NCBI RefSeq assembly: GCF_033958435.1
Contig: NC_134138.1
Coordinates: 2,678,001 to 2,742,000, forward strand
DNA length: 64,000 nucleotides
Direction: 5' to 3'
Source of the DNA: Carettochelys insculpta
Lineage: Eukaryota; Chordata; Testudines; Carettochelyidae
Part shown: positions 11,235 to 22,716 of the stretch, piece by piece
Position numbering within the stretch: position 1 is the stretch's first letter
Layout: each line of letters opens with the position of its first letter
Notes under the pieces: generated by a model
Database searches by the model: none
What the model was told of the DNA's origin: nothing
Seen by the model: only the letters and a program-made list of their open reading frames with translations
Made by a program: the position numbers and the translations under genes

Positions 11235-11795
11235 TGCGGGCGCTAGAGGTTAACAAGATTGTAAGGAATGTGCAGGTGAGAGTTGTCAAGAACAAATCAT
11301 GCCCCACCAACCTTATTTATTTTTGGATGAGGTCACCACTGGCCTCAGGGCTTGGGTGAATCATTAGACCTGACACATATTGACCTGAGGAGGGCTTTTG
11401 ACACACTCTCACACAATGCTCTAATTAGCATGCTAGAGAAATGTGCTGGAGATAAAATTATTCTAGGTGCACAGCTTATGGAAGGAACACGCTCAAAGAG
11501 TTGTCACAAATAATTCACTGTCAAACTGTGCCCTTGTCCCTAGAAGGCTTCTCCTGGCTCTTTTCTGGTCAATATTTTCTTTGATGACTCAGATAACAGA
11601 GTGGAGAGTATGCCTATCAAACCTGTGGATGACACCCGGCTGGGAGGGGTTGCAAGCACTTGGCAGGACAGGCTTAGACTTCAAATCAACCTTGACAAAT
11701 TGTGGAACTGCTCTGAATTCAGGAAGGTCAAATGCAATAAAGACAAAGTATTGCAACTAGGAGAAAACAAATGCCCAGTGACAGAGTAGGGATAA
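11235..11795 (+). mobile_element. CR1 RT-region fragment, sense
   Basis: Plus-strand frames with stops spell decayed CR1 RT text: an 'LRRAFDT' box corresponding to motif A, then a DDTRLGG stretch corresponding to the catalytic DD box, then a KVKCNKDKVLQLG tail. It is truncated at both ends. Confidence 0.65.
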
Positions 11796-11815
11796 CTCAC
11801 TAGAGCAGTGGTTCT

Positions 11816-12205
11816 CAGACTGTGACTTGGGAAACCAGCGTGGGTCGCATGCCTGTCTTAATGGGGTGGCCAGGGCTGAAATTAGACTTGTGGTGGCCTG
11901 GGGCTGAAGCCTGACCTCTAAAACCTGGGACCAAACATAAAGCGCGAGGGCTTCCCCGGCTGGCCTAGGCAGCAGGGCCCAGTGCTGGGTGGCTGGACTC
12001 CAGTTACAGGGATAAAGCCATTGGGTTTCGGCTTTGGGCCCTTGCCCATGGCAGCAGAAATAGGACAGGCTCAGGCATTGGTCATGCAGTAATATTTGTT
12101 GTCCCAGGAAGGTGTAGGAGTGGGTGGGGGTTGGGTTTGTGGGGTCTGGGTGGCAAGAATGGTGCAGGAAGCTGGCTGTGGTGCAGGGATGTTTGAGCAC
12201 CGCTG
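11816..12205. mobile_element. hAT-like non-autonomous transposon
   Basis: It begins CAGTGGTTCTCAGAC and ends TTTGAGCACCGCTG, imperfect inverted ends of the widespread hAT pattern. I cannot see a clean 8-bp target duplication; the right flank is close to the tail of the next LINE insertion, which may have disturbed it. Confidence 0.6.
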
Positions 12206-12291
12206 GGTTGGGGAGTTGTGCTACTGGTAGTAGGCATCCTTCAGTCTGCATGGACTATGGATCGCGCCCTTTAAAGTTTCAATTGAGGACT

Positions 12292-13842
12292 TCATTTACA
12301 GCGTCTATTGTGACTATGAAGACCCACACGAGAGTGACAGTCCTTGCTGCATCTCTTGCAGATGAAGTGGGTGTCTGGCAAGTCCTTACTGTGCTTTCTG
12401 TGTGCTCGCTTCTCCTCTGCTAGCTGTCTGATCTTCATCTCGCCCTTCTGAAGGCCCTTGTGTAACCCCTGCCTCCATCTGCTGCGGTCGTCTGCTAGTT
12501 CTTCGCAGTTGTCCAGCTCGATGTCTACCTCTCTGAGGTCTCTCTTGCAGACATCTTTGTAGCGCAACTGAGGGCGTCCGGGAGGTCTTTTGCCAGAGGC
12601 TAGCTCACCATACAGGATGTCTTTTGGAATCCTTCCATCGTTCATCCTGTGGACGTGGCCAAGCCAGCGGAGTCGACGCTGCCTGAGGAGGGTGTGCATG
12701 GTTGGGATTCCAGCTTGCTCGAGGACGGCGGTGTTGGTCACTCTGTCCTTCCACGATATTCCAAGGATGCGCCTGAGGCAACGCAAGTGGAAGACGTTCA
12801 GCCTCTTTTCCTGGAGGGCTTACAGGGTCCAAGTCTTGCTGCCATAAAGGAGGGTGCTGAGGATGCAGGCTCTGTAGACTTGCATTTTGGTGTGAGTGTA
12901 CAGCTTGTTGTTATTCCACACTCTCTTGCTGAGTCTGGACAGAGTTGTGGCCGCCTTTCCGATCCTCCTATTTAGCTCAGTTTCCAAGGACAGGGTGTCA
13001 GTGATGGTGGACCCGAAGTAAACAAACTCATGGACGACCTCTAACGTATAGTCGTCAGTGCTGATTGATGGGAATTCAGCAACATCCTGACCGAGTACGT
13101 TTGTCTTCTTTAGGCTGATGGTAAGCCCAAAGTCCTTGCACGCTTTGGAGAACTGATCCAGCAGTTTTTGAAGCTGGTCTTCTGCGTGAGACACTACAGC
13201 AGCATCGTCTGCGAACAGCATGTCTCTGATGAGGACTTCTCGCACCTTAGACTTCGCTTTCAGCCTTGCAAGGTTAAACAGTTTCCCATCAGAGCTTGTG
13301 TGCAGCAAGATGCCCTCTGTTGAAGATCCAAAGGCATGCTTCAGGAGGAGTGCGAAGAAGATCCCGAACAATGTCGGAGCAAGCACGCATCCTTGTTTGA
13401 CGCCACCCCTGATTCTGAAAGCATCTGATAATGCACCGTCATATTGGATGGTTCCTCTCATGTCTTCATGAAACGACTGGATCATCTTGAGTAACCATGG
13501 AGGACAGCCTATCTTGTGGAGCAGTTTGAACAGACCATCCCTGCTGACAAAGTCAAAGGCCTTGGTCAGGTCGATGAAGGCTATGTAGAGTGGCTTTCTC
13601 TGCTCCCTGCACTTCTCCTGCAGCTGCCTTAGAGAGAAGACCATGTCAACGGTAGACCTCTCTGTAAGGAATCCACACTGCGATTCGGGGTACACCCTCT
13701 CAGCAATCTTCTGGAGTCTGCCAAGGCTGACATGAGCGAACAGTTTACCAGTGATGCTTAGGAGGGAGATTCCATGGTAGTTGTTGCAGTCGCTTCTGTC
13801 TCCTTTGTTCTTATACAATGTTACAATGTTAGCATCGCGCAT
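12292..13842 (-). pseudogene. LINE reverse-transcriptase half with one nonsense codon
   Basis: One minus-strand frame covers the RT and the C-terminal region of the element. RT boxes are visible as AFIDLTKAFD (motif A), GGVKQGCVLAPTLF (motif B) and MLFADDAAVV (motif C with catalytic DD). The C-terminal part has RWLGHVHRMNDGRIPKD and a Cys/His finger (CKRCSKDCHSRVGLHSH). A single in-frame TAA at 12820-12822 replaces a Tyr codon that is intact in the copy at 42213-44717, so the frame splits into 340 and 164 residues. Upstream coding sequence is on the other strand owing to the 5' inversion. It is not a host gene. Confidence 0.8.
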
Positions 13843-14772
13843 ATCCTGTTGAACCTCACCCTCTTTCCAGCACAGGCACAGTAGCTCATGTAGGGGTTCG
13901 CCGAGGGAGGAGCCCCGTGTTTGTTGTCCTTTTCAGATATGGTGTTCCACCTGTGCCCTGCAAGGCTGCACTATCAGGAAAAGGAGTCTCTGAAGAGAAG
14001 AGCCTGAAGAGCGATGGGGGAAGGTGGACCTGGGGGCACTGAGAGCAGCTGGGGGGAGAGGGGCCAGTGCAGTGAGGAGGGCGGACATGGGAGCAGATGG
14101 GGGTAGTGGGTTGGGGAGGGTCCTATGGTGATGGTAGCTGGGGGGAGGGGTGGTGAAAGGTGGGGAGGAGGGTCCCGGGGATATGAGGTCATTGCTCTGC
14201 AGGGAGCTATGGTGACTCGTGGTGACAGGGAGGTATGAAGTAGTGGGATCCTTAACCACATTCTCCACACCCCACTGCCTTGTGGGTTATCCTGGGAAGG
14301 AGAAAGGCTAAGGGAGTAAACCCTGACAGAAAATCCGAGTGGAGTCCGAAGGCGGTTCGGTGTCAACTTCTGGCACTGTCCCGGCAACTCCTGCAGCTGA
14401 GCTGGTACCAGACGTGGAGGTTATCCTCTCCTTTGGACTATGTCAGTAAAGCCGAGAGGGGGACACTGGTGTCTGGGCAGCCCAGAGTCTCCATAATAAG
14501 TGCCCAGGCTCGCGCCCGGAGAGGTACTCCGGCATCGCTGAACAGCGTTGCATCGACACGGGAGGCAACAGATACCAGTTATAAGCTCTTGCTCGAATGG
14601 CGTAGAGAACGAGCGCCAGGGGTTGCCTTCGATGGTGGGAGAGATCCTCGCATCTCACTGGACAGTCACCGCCCGCCTCAAGCTGGGCAGCCCCCAGCCA
14701 GTAGGGTACTGTCCCGCCACAGTTCACCTGCCTCACTGGGTGCGTGAGGCTTAAGGTTCCTGAACCTGACAA

Positions 14773-16392
14773 GTGACTGAAATTTGGGCACCAGGCAAAC
14801 CAATAAGAAAATCAACAAGAAATGAGAAACATCAACAATTTAAGCTTGCTTGCTGGAATGTGCGGACCATGCTGACCGGCTTGACTGAAGATCTTCAGGC
14901 CATCAGTGACACCCGCAAGACCGCTGTCATCAACGAGGAACTGAAGAGGCTCCGAGTTGATACCGCTGCACTCCAAGAGACGCGACTCGCAGATTTAGGA
15001 TCTCTAAAGGAAAAGGACTACACCTTTTTCTGGCAGGGTAAAGCCCAAGAAAAACCCAGAGAGCATGGTGTTGGCTTTGCTGTCAGAAACACCCTTCTAC
15101 AAATAGTTGATTTAGTCATGGGCAGATCAGAAAGACTTCTTCGGATCACACTTCAAACTTGCGCCGGTCCCGTCCACCTGATCAGCGCTTATGCTCCAAC
15201 CCTGTATGCCACACCAGAAGTAAAAGACAAGTTCTATGACGTGCTTAGTGCTGCTGTAGTGCAAATACCTGCTTGTGAACAACTATACGTCTTGGGTGAC
15301 TTCAGTGCAAGAGTTGGAGCTGATTGGGCCTCATGGCCTTCCTGCTTAGGACACTTCGGTGTGGGAAAAATGAATGACAATGGACAGCGTCTCCTTGAAC
15401 TGTGCATGTACTACAATCCGTGCATCACAAACACATTCTTCCGAATGAAGCCACAGCACAGAGTGTTGTGGAGAGACCCACGCTCGAAGCACTGGCATCA
15501 ACTAGACGTGGTCATCACTAGGCGTAATAACCTCAAAAACGTCCTTCTGACACGCAGCTATCATAGTGCTGACTGTGATACAGATCACTCGCTAGTTTGC
15601 TCCAAGCTCAAGCTGAGACCCAAGAAGCTGCACCGCTCTAAGCCTGCTGGAAGGCCCCGCATTGACGCCAGAAAGATGGCAAACTCGGAGAAAGCTGAAA
15701 AGTTCAGAGAGACCCTCCAGGAAAATCTGCGCAGCGGCCCTGGGGGCGCCGATGCGCCATCCAAATGGCAACATCTGAGGGATACAGTTTACAACACGGC
15801 CTTGTCGGTGTTTGGAAGAAGAGCTAGAAACACGAACGACTGGTTCGAAGCTAACTCTGATGAGATGATTCCAGTCATTGAAAAGAAGCGCGCTGCACTC
15901 CTGGAGTACAAACGCTCACTGAGCCAGAGTACCCAGCTAGCACTTAGAGCGGCCAGAAGAACAGTACAGCAGACAGCCAGGCGCTGTGCCAACAACCACT
16001 GGCTCCAGCTATGCAGCAGCATCCAGACCTGTGCTGACTTTGGTAATCTCAGAGGAATGTACGAGGGTATGAAGAAGGCATTAGGACCCACCCAGAACAA
16101 GATGGCACCTCTGAAATCCAAATCTGGTGAAGTCATCGCTGACAAAGCCAAACAGATGGAGCGCTGGGTCGAGCGCTACTCCGAGCTGTACTCACGCGAG
16201 AATGTTGTGGTTGACGCAGCCCTCGATGCTGTCGAGCTCCTACCAGTAATGGACGAACTGGATCAAGAACCGACTGTGGATGAACTGAAGGCAGCCATCA
16301 ACAGCATTGCAGCAGGAAAGGCCCCTGGTCAGGATGGTACCACCAGAGGTAATCAAATGTGCCGCGGACACACTCCTGGAACCCCTACGTGA
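14773..16392 (+). pseudogene. LINE endonuclease half (inverted part), frame-shifted at its end
   Basis: A 539-codon frame starts at ATG 14773. Its N-terminal 260 residues are an APE-type endonuclease: LACWNVRTM (about residue 25), LQETRL, LISAYAPT, VLGDFSARVG, HWHQLDVVITRR and DTDHSLV near 270. The usual Asn of the GDFN motif is Ser here. The linker to the RT follows up to AAGKAPGQDG. Compared with the copy at 42213-44717, two bases are missing near 16340 (GGTACCACC for GGTATACCACC), which shifts the frame and ends it at 16392. The protein belongs to a mobile element and would lack the RT. Confidence 0.8.
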
Positions 16393-16489
16393 GCTACTGT
16401 GCTACTGGAAAAGGTCTGATTCAGTCTGCAAGATGTGTGGAAAACTCTCTCACTCTGTGGGACGGGGTGGTGGGGGGTGAAGCTCTGAC

Positions 16490-16800
16490 ATAGGCTTCCC
16501 AGGGAGGCTGTGGAGTTCCTGTCTCTGGAGATTTTAAGATAAGGTTGGGCAAACCCCTGTCTGGGCTGCTCTAGGTTCACTTAGGCCTGCCTCTGTGTGG
16601 GGGATGGAGTTGGTAACTTCTCTATGACCCATGCAGCCCTGCATGCCTGTGATTCTGAGGCAATACGATGTTGTCTGTCTTACCCTCTTCTTCATAAGTC
16701 CCAACATTCTGTTTGCTTGTTTGGCTGCTGTTGAACATAAAGTGGGTGTTTTCAGAGAGCTCTCCCCAATGACGCCAGGAGGCATCGATGTTCTTATTTG
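16490..16800. mobile_element. CR1 fragments, mixed orientation
   Basis: At 16490-16590 the plus strand reads a CR1 C-terminal piece (LPREAVEFLSLEILR type). At 16640-16800 the minus strand reads AAKQANRMLGLMKK, an internal RT-tail box. The opposite orientation of adjacent pieces suggests a second 5'-inverted or rearranged CR1 copy. Confidence 0.6.
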
Positions 16801-16877
16801 TACAGGGTGATGTATGTGTCTGGTGCTTCACTAGGAAATGAAAATATAGCCCTGTCCTTTCCAAAGCATAGAAAATG

Positions 16878-16904
16878 GTGTGTGTGTGTGTGTGTGTGTG
16901 TGTG
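16878..16904 (+). repeat. (GT)n microsatellite
   Basis: About thirteen uninterrupted GT dinucleotides. Confidence 0.95.
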
Positions 16905-17143
16905 AAGGGGGTGATACTGTCTTGGCGTGATGTGGGAGACGCAGCTGGGTTGTTCATCTTCTTTTATGGGGTTTCATCCAGCTTTCAGATGACAGTATGT
17001 TGGTTGGTGAAGGCAGAGTCTGGGACGAGGGCAGTGGAGTGCAGAGGTGGGCACTGCTGAAAGAAGTCAACTCAGAGGTAGGGACTTGAAAGAGTCAGTT
17101 TTGGCATCACACAAGAGTGGCGAGGTGCCAGTATTGAATGAAA

Positions 17144-17252
17144 ACAAAAAGCAGTCAAGTAGCACTTTAAAGACTAGCAAAATGGTTTATTAGGCGAGCT
17201 TCCGTGGGACAGACCCACTTCTTCAGACCATAGCCAGACCAGAACAGAATGC
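17144..17252 (-). mobile_element. Short retroposon with exact 11-bp TSD
   Basis: Bounded by identical ATTGAATGAAA at 17133-17143 and 17253-17263. The body is the same family as the arms at 2196-2347 (minus-strand core AAGCTCGCCTAATAAACCA, ending GACTGCTTTTTGT). It is a single-orientation copy, useful as a reference for the unfolded form. Confidence 0.85.
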
Positions 17253-17263
17253 ATTGAATGAAA

Positions 17264-19639
17264 GTGACTCCTGCACCCCATCTCTATCTTTGGAAGGCAA
17301 CATGCCTCCAGGACATAGAAGTATCTGTGAGTGGAGACACAGAAAGGGCCTTTGTAAGAGAAGCAAGCTTAATGGCCCAGAGTGCTGGTTGCTGGCATAT
17401 GCAGGGCAAAGAAGGAGAAAGTCTTCTGGGTTTGGACCCTGCTCCAGGATCCTTTCTCCCTCACAGGCCTGCCCTTCCTGTGGCATTACCCAGCATCTCT
17501 TACTGAGAAATCTGTTTCCCAGGTATTTGGGTTGGATGTTTCCTTTTTCTCAGCTGCCTGCCTGTTGAGATTGGGGCATAGACACCTCCTCCTCCATGTG
17601 ACTCTCAGACTGAAGTGCCATCCACCCCACCTCCTCTCCTCTCTCACTGCCACTCCCCAGAGGAATATCCCATTGGCTAATGGAGGTTTGAGATGGAAAA
17701 GGCCTGCTGGGTCTGGATCCATTCCCAGAGACAGGGCACAGCTGTCCTGCCCATAGCATTTTCTAGTGCTTTTGCCACTCTAGTTTTCAATGTCTCAACT
17801 GATGGGGTTCTCGCCTGGCCCCTTGGGAACATGTTCTGCCACTGACCACATCTCCCTAGTCACATCTCCTGCTGTTCAACTTACTGTTTCCATTCCTGTT
17901 CCTGGACTTTTTTTTTTCTATAGGATGCAGTTCACTTCCAGAGAAGACTCTTGCTCCGGGTCTAGCAGTCTTCTCTGTGTGTGGGAATTCTTTCCAAGAC
18001 TGGAGCCCTTTAGAGCTGCAAGGGGAAAACTCCTTAGTCTCTGAGCCAAAGTGTGAGTTTCTTTCACACCAGGAGATACTTCACTGCAGGAGGACAGTCT
18101 CTTAGAGATGAATTATTCTTTTAATCATTTATTCGTCAGGAGCTCAGCACCTCTGAAAATTAGGTCCAAGGTAGCTTAGGGTGGGCTGCCAAAAACTGAG
18201 GTCCACCAATTAGTGAACCTCTTTGAAAATCTGGGCTTTAATCACATTCCTGCTGTCTTAGTGTATGGGAGAGTTAAGGCAGCAAGGATAGGTATGTCCA
18301 GAGGTAGTCAGCACCCCATGTGACCTGCATTCCCAAAGCTCTGCCCTAACTTTCCCCACATCACTAGTCATCACCCTGCTTCCTGGTAGACAGCATTATG
18401 GGAGAGAGCCTGGGAGGTGTTTATGGGATTATAGGATGTCTGGTAGTGGGGAGGAGAGTGGCATGATGGGAATCCAGAAGCTATGAAAGCATGCCTGGAG
18501 ATTAGAAGGGAAAGTGATTGTTTGGCTATGTGGACGTATCATAGGGCAGCTGGCCAGTATGTCTACAATGAGGATTTGGCTCTGCCGCACTGAGGCAGTA
18601 ATGCAGTGAGGAGCCCTTCATGCACAAATGCTCAGCTCCCCTGTCATTGCACTCATGGAAACCAAGGGGACAACACTGGAAGAGCCAGCATCTACACTTG
18701 AAGGGCTACCCAAGGTGCTGCTGCAGTGGAAAAACAAGTGCAGTTCCACAAGCCAAGTTCTTTGAGTACTGATACCTCAGTGTAGAACTGTTATGTTCTC
18801 CCTTGTGCCAGGCATCTCTCACAAACCAGTCCTGCAGAGTTCAGTCTTCCACCCCCTGGCACTTTAGTTGGCTTGCATTCCTAGCTCAAAGTCCTGTCTT
18901 TCCAAGCCCTGCTCATTCAGTCTGCTCCTTCCTTCCAGAGTTCCCAGGTGTGTCAGTTCTGGCTCACGATTTGTGTCCCAGTCTATTTGTGTTGTCCATG
19001 CCAGTCTGCTATTTTATAAAAGATGCATCTAAACTTGCACATTGCCTGCTAAATCTGTGAAAATTCACTTCCCTCATGTCCATTTTCTTCCACCCTCAGA
19101 GGTGTAGAAGGAATTTGAGCTTTTATGGAATTCCTATTGGATTATGACCAAGTGAAGGGAGAAACCTGCAGAATTTAAAGGAAGGGAATATGAAATTCTA
19201 CTTTTATCTCCAAATTTATATAGTTTCACACTGAATTTATGGAGCTCTCATTGCCTTTCTAGAGATGATCTCATTTATTAGCATTTAAAAGCAATTCCCA
19301 TGTTAGATGGTAAAGAATTATTGTGTAAAGCCTTACATGATGGTTGGGACTGAGCCTTCTAGGACTGGGTGCAATGCACGTACACAGAGGAAGCCACAGA
19401 TGGAGCCTGTTCTAAAGAGTTTACATCCTGGCTTGAGGTACGGATTAATAGAGGGTGCTCCTCGCCCCACCCCCCGTAGGGACTGGTTCCAATGTCCAAG
19501 CACAGCATCAAGGAGCTATTGTGCATCAGGGAACAATAGGGGCAGGGGTTAAGTTGGGGGACCAGCAGGATCCCAGGACCAGCAGGATCCCAGTGTGGGA
19601 GGGCACTGAGCCCCCTCGCACCGCTAGGTTCCCCTGCAT
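17264..19639. other. Mostly unique sequence upstream of the CpG island
   Basis: Lower GC than its neighbours. No exon, RNA gene or recognisable repeat was found, and the short open frames lack domain signals. Confidence 0.3.
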
Positions 19640-20060
19640 CGGGCTATGAGCCTGGGGGGGTCGCTCCCGCCGCTCCCCACGCCCGGGGCCAAGGCAGAGA
19701 CAAGGCTCTATGGTTCCATGACGTACCAGGCGGCCCCCAGCCGGCGCCGCTCCCCGCCGCGCTCTATGGTGCAGGCCGGCGGGATGCGGAAGTGGCCGCG
19801 GGCGGGGCCCTGGCGCCCTCTGGCGGCTCGGCCGCTCCCCTCAGCTCCAGCGGCGCCGCGGCCCGGGCGCGCCGGCCGCCATATTGTCACCCCCAGCGGG
19901 CCGGGGAGAGGCGCCCCCCCCCCTCCCGCCCCCCGAGACCCGCCCCGCCCCGCCCCGCCCCTCCAGGTGAGGAACCGTGCGGCCCCCGCGCGCGCCGGCG
20001 AACCGCCGGGGGGGGGGGCGGTTGTCCCGGGTCCGCCCCGGTGCCGTGGGGGAGGGGCGG
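19640..20060 (+). promoter_or_regulatory. CSNK2A1-like: CpG-island promoter of the CK2 alpha gene
   Basis: CpG density is very high here, unlike the flanks. Within it are GC boxes (GGGCGGGGC near 19799; CCGCCCCGCCCC near 19940), a CTCF-like core GCGCCCTCTGGCGG at 19813-19826 (reverse CCGCCAGAGGGCGC, one base off the usual core) and a YY1-type CCGCCATATTG at 19876-19886. There is no TATA box, as expected of a housekeeping kinase. It lies upstream of the first coding exon across an 11.5-kb intron. Assignment to the kinase gene is inference from position, strand and the donor site at 19967. Confidence 0.65.
19880..19966 (+). other. CSNK2A1-like: Putative non-coding exon 1 (5' UTR), start uncertain
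   Basis: A strong donor CCAG|GTGAGG lies at 19966/19967 inside the CpG island, and the next exon's acceptor (TTTTTAG|G) is at 31479/31480. A separate non-coding first exon is normal for CK2 alpha genes. The transcription start cannot be read from sequence; the left edge is a guess near the YY1-like site. Confidence 0.45.
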
Positions 20061-20340
20061 GTACCGGGTCTGTTCCGTGTTGTGGGGGAGGGGCGTGGAA
20101 CCGGGGCTGTGGGGGAGGGGCGGTTGTCCCGGGTCTGCCCTGGTGCCGCGGGGGAGGGGCGGGGTGGCGGGGCTGTGGGGGAGGGGCGGTTGTCCCGGGT
20201 CTGCCCTGGTGCCGCGGGGGAGGGGTGGTTCTGGATCTGCCCCTGGTGGTGTTGGGGGAGGGGCGAAGTGCCTGTGCTGTCGGGGGGAGGACGTTTCACC
20301 CCAGATCTGTCTCTGCTGCTGTGGGGGAGGGGCAGCATAG
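20016..20340 (+). repeat. GC-rich tandem repeat in the CpG island
   Basis: Units containing CGGTTGTCCCGGGTC and GTGGGGGAGGGGCGG recur at 20019, 20121 and 20187 (spacings 102 and 66), with shorter derivatives onward. Frequent G-runs give G-quadruplex potential on the non-template strand at the start of intron 1. Long open frames across this region are composition artefacts. Confidence 0.8.
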
Positions 20341-20957
20341 ACGGGGGTTGCTCCCCTTGTGTGCCTTGGAGGGAGGGAGGGAGGGACCGTGGGGGGGGCA
20401 GGGCCCAAGGTGGCTTAGAGGGGAAATACCCTCCACTGTGTTCTCTCGGTGGTCTGGGGAGAGAGAGGAGCCTGGGAGGAGGTTCCACACATTCTACCCC
20501 CCCATTGTGGTAGGAGGAGTCGGGGGGGTTAGGTTCCCCTGTCACCCCAATGCCATCGCTCAGGAGTCTGTGTATGGGGACACCTTCCCCTAGTGCTGTG
20601 GGAGGGGGGCTGGGTTAGTGTAGAAAAAGTTTCCCTGCCCTTTGCACCCCACTGGTGCTGTGGGGCAGGCCTATGTGAGGGGAGCCCCACCTTCACCCCC
20701 ACTTCCCATCCTCAGGGGTAGGGTTGTGTGAATGACTCTTGCCCTCTCCTGTACCCCTTGGGCTAGTGTGAGGAGGGGGTGATGTGAAATGCGCTGGGGG
20801 GAAAGGAGTCATTGAGAACGGAGAGGTGAGAGAGTATTCCCAGCAAGCCTGTTTGGTAGCCATGATTTTAATTGGGATCCAAAAGTACCCTTCATGTGCT
20901 AAGTGAGATCCCAAATAGCAACCCGTGGAGGCTGTAGCTCCCAGCCTAGAATCAGAG

Positions 20958-21265
20958 AGTAGGCGGAGACCCCAGGAGATCATAGACTCCCAGGGCTGGA
21001 AGGGGCCTCAGGAGGCCATCGAGTCCAGGCCCCAACTAGATCATCCCATCCAGGGCTTTGTCAAGCCTGGACTTAAAAACCTCTAGGGATGGAGGTTCTA
21101 GTACCTTCCTAGGTAATCAAGTCCAGCGCTTCACCACCCTCCTAGAGAAAAGGTTTTCTCTAGTATCTAATTTAGGTCTCCCTCCCTGCAAATGGAAACC
21201 ATTGCTTCTCGTTCTGTCCTCTGTCACCACTAAGAACAGTCTCTCTCCATCCTTCTCTGATTCTA
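20958..21265 (-). mobile_element. CR1 3' fragment, antisense
   Basis: Reverse complement of the CR1 3' region ('cagggctggaaggggcctcagg', 'tcaagcctggacttaaaaacc', CGCTTCACCACCCTCCTAG). Confidence 0.85.
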
Positions 21266-22286
21266 TGGACAGAAAAAAAAATGAACCCTAATATGAGTGA
21301 AGCCCTAGAGTATCAGTTCTGTGAACGTTTGTTCTGAGGATCAAGGTCTCGTCCAGTCCTATGATTCTAATTTATTGTTGTTTGTGTTGTATTAGATGGA
21401 TCTCTTGCTGGATGATTTCTCTTATTTCTCCCGTAAGTGTGCAAGGCGCTTTATGGGTGTGTGACTTTGGACATCTAAAGCTTTCTAGCTGTAACATCAC
21501 CAGTCACTTCCTTTTCCAGTTCTCTGGACAGCACAGTCAGAGGGTAGGGAGAGTGTGTGTGTGTGTAGGGGAGTGGCCTTGAATAAGGGACAAGAGGTCC
21601 ATGCAGGCAGGGGACAGGGAGCATGGGGGATTGGATGGGGGTGAGGAGCAGTGGGCCTGGATAGGGGGTAGGGTGTTCTAGGAGGGACGGGTGGGGGCAG
21701 GGAGCATAAGGGGTTTGAATAATGGTCTGCTGGTTGTGGGCAGGAGGTCTTGGGGAGGTGGTAAGGGGCTGGGGGGTGAGGTGAGATTGAAAAAGGTGTT
21801 TGAGTCCCAGGAAGTAGGGGAGGGTTGGATGGGGGAGTCCCAGGGAGTGTTTAAGGGATGGGAAATGGGGGAAGTTAGACAGGAGACAGGGAGTGGTCAG
21901 GGGAATAGTGGGAGGGTTGGATAGGTGGCAGGGGTCCCCAGGGAGGTGGTCGGGGAGGAGAGCAGGAGTGATGGTTAGTCAGCAGGAGGTCCTTGGGGTG
22001 GTCGGGGGAGGAGCAGAGGGGTTGGATGGGGCAGGGGCCTGGTCATCTATGGCTGTTTGGAGAGGCACAGCCTCCCCCAGCCTTTCCTATGCAACCCTCC
22101 ATACAGTTTCCCTACCTGATGTGGTTCTCAGGCCAAAAAGTTTTCCCAGCCCTGATCTGGGTGATGCCAGGAAATGTTGTTGGTGATGGAGAGGGTTCTC
22201 TCCTTCCTTTAGTCAGGAACAACGTCCGTATCCTATCATGGTGCTGCAGGGAGAGGGGCTGTGATTCATCAGAGGATGCTGTATTC
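21266..22286. other. Intron 1, purine-rich unique sequence
   Basis: A strongly G/A-biased plus strand from about 21590 to 22050 (irregular GGGGAGG-type motifs). No gene was recognised. Confidence 0.3.
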
Positions 22287-22613
22287 TAGTGTTACTCAGA
22301 CTTAGCATTGAGAGCTGCAAGTGGATCTTTTATGTGTCTCCTGTGGCTCTTTGCACCACATGATATTAGAACACGCTAGGGTTTAATTATTGATTGATTT
22401 AAGTTATTAACCAATCAGAATACTTTTACTGTCAGTCAGCTGTAGTTGATAAAATAGTCGTACTTGATCAGTAGTTTTGCTGTGAGAATAATATATATAT
22501 ATTGTTTAAATAGATAGTACTATAGGAAATAAAGAATTCACACTGCTGTTTCTCTTCTGGGTAATGTTGATTGCTAATTTGGCCCCTGACCCATGGAGGT
22601 CTGAGTATCACTG
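22287..22613. mobile_element. hAT-like MITE
   Basis: Inverted ends TAGTGTTACTCAGAC and, reversed, CAGTGATACTCAGAC. The flanking 8-mers CTGTATTC (22279-22286) and CTCTGTTC (22614-22621) agree at 6 of 8, fitting an aged hAT target duplication. The interior is AT-rich without coding capacity. Confidence 0.65.
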
Positions 22614-22716
22614 CTCTGTTCCAAATCTGGATTGACCCCCTCAACACTTAGTGAAGATCTAAGGGGCTGCTGGAAACGCCATCCTGTGGATAAGATGTAA
22701 ACTAAACGGAGATAAG

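Larger units (their letters stand above)
12217..16414 (-). mobile_element. Endonuclease-RT LINE with 5' inversion (twin-primed copy)
   Basis: The 3' half (12217-13899) lies on the minus strand and the 5' half (about 13900-16414) on the plus strand. Both halves stop at the same point of the element: the 3' half begins GAACCCCTACATGAGC and the 5' half ends with GAACCCCTACGTGAGC plus about 25 bp more. In minus orientation the order is inverted 5' half then 3' half, as twin priming produces. The 3' tail is GGATGC followed by CTA-type trinucleotides. About 870 bp precede the ORF1 start at 14773, so the 5' UTR may be nearly complete. Confidence 0.75.

Noticed and set aside
19646..20593. 315-codon open frame across the CpG island
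   Set aside because: It is a Gly/Pro/Arg-rich translation of GC-rich tandem repeats; similar frames are open in other phases and on the other strand.
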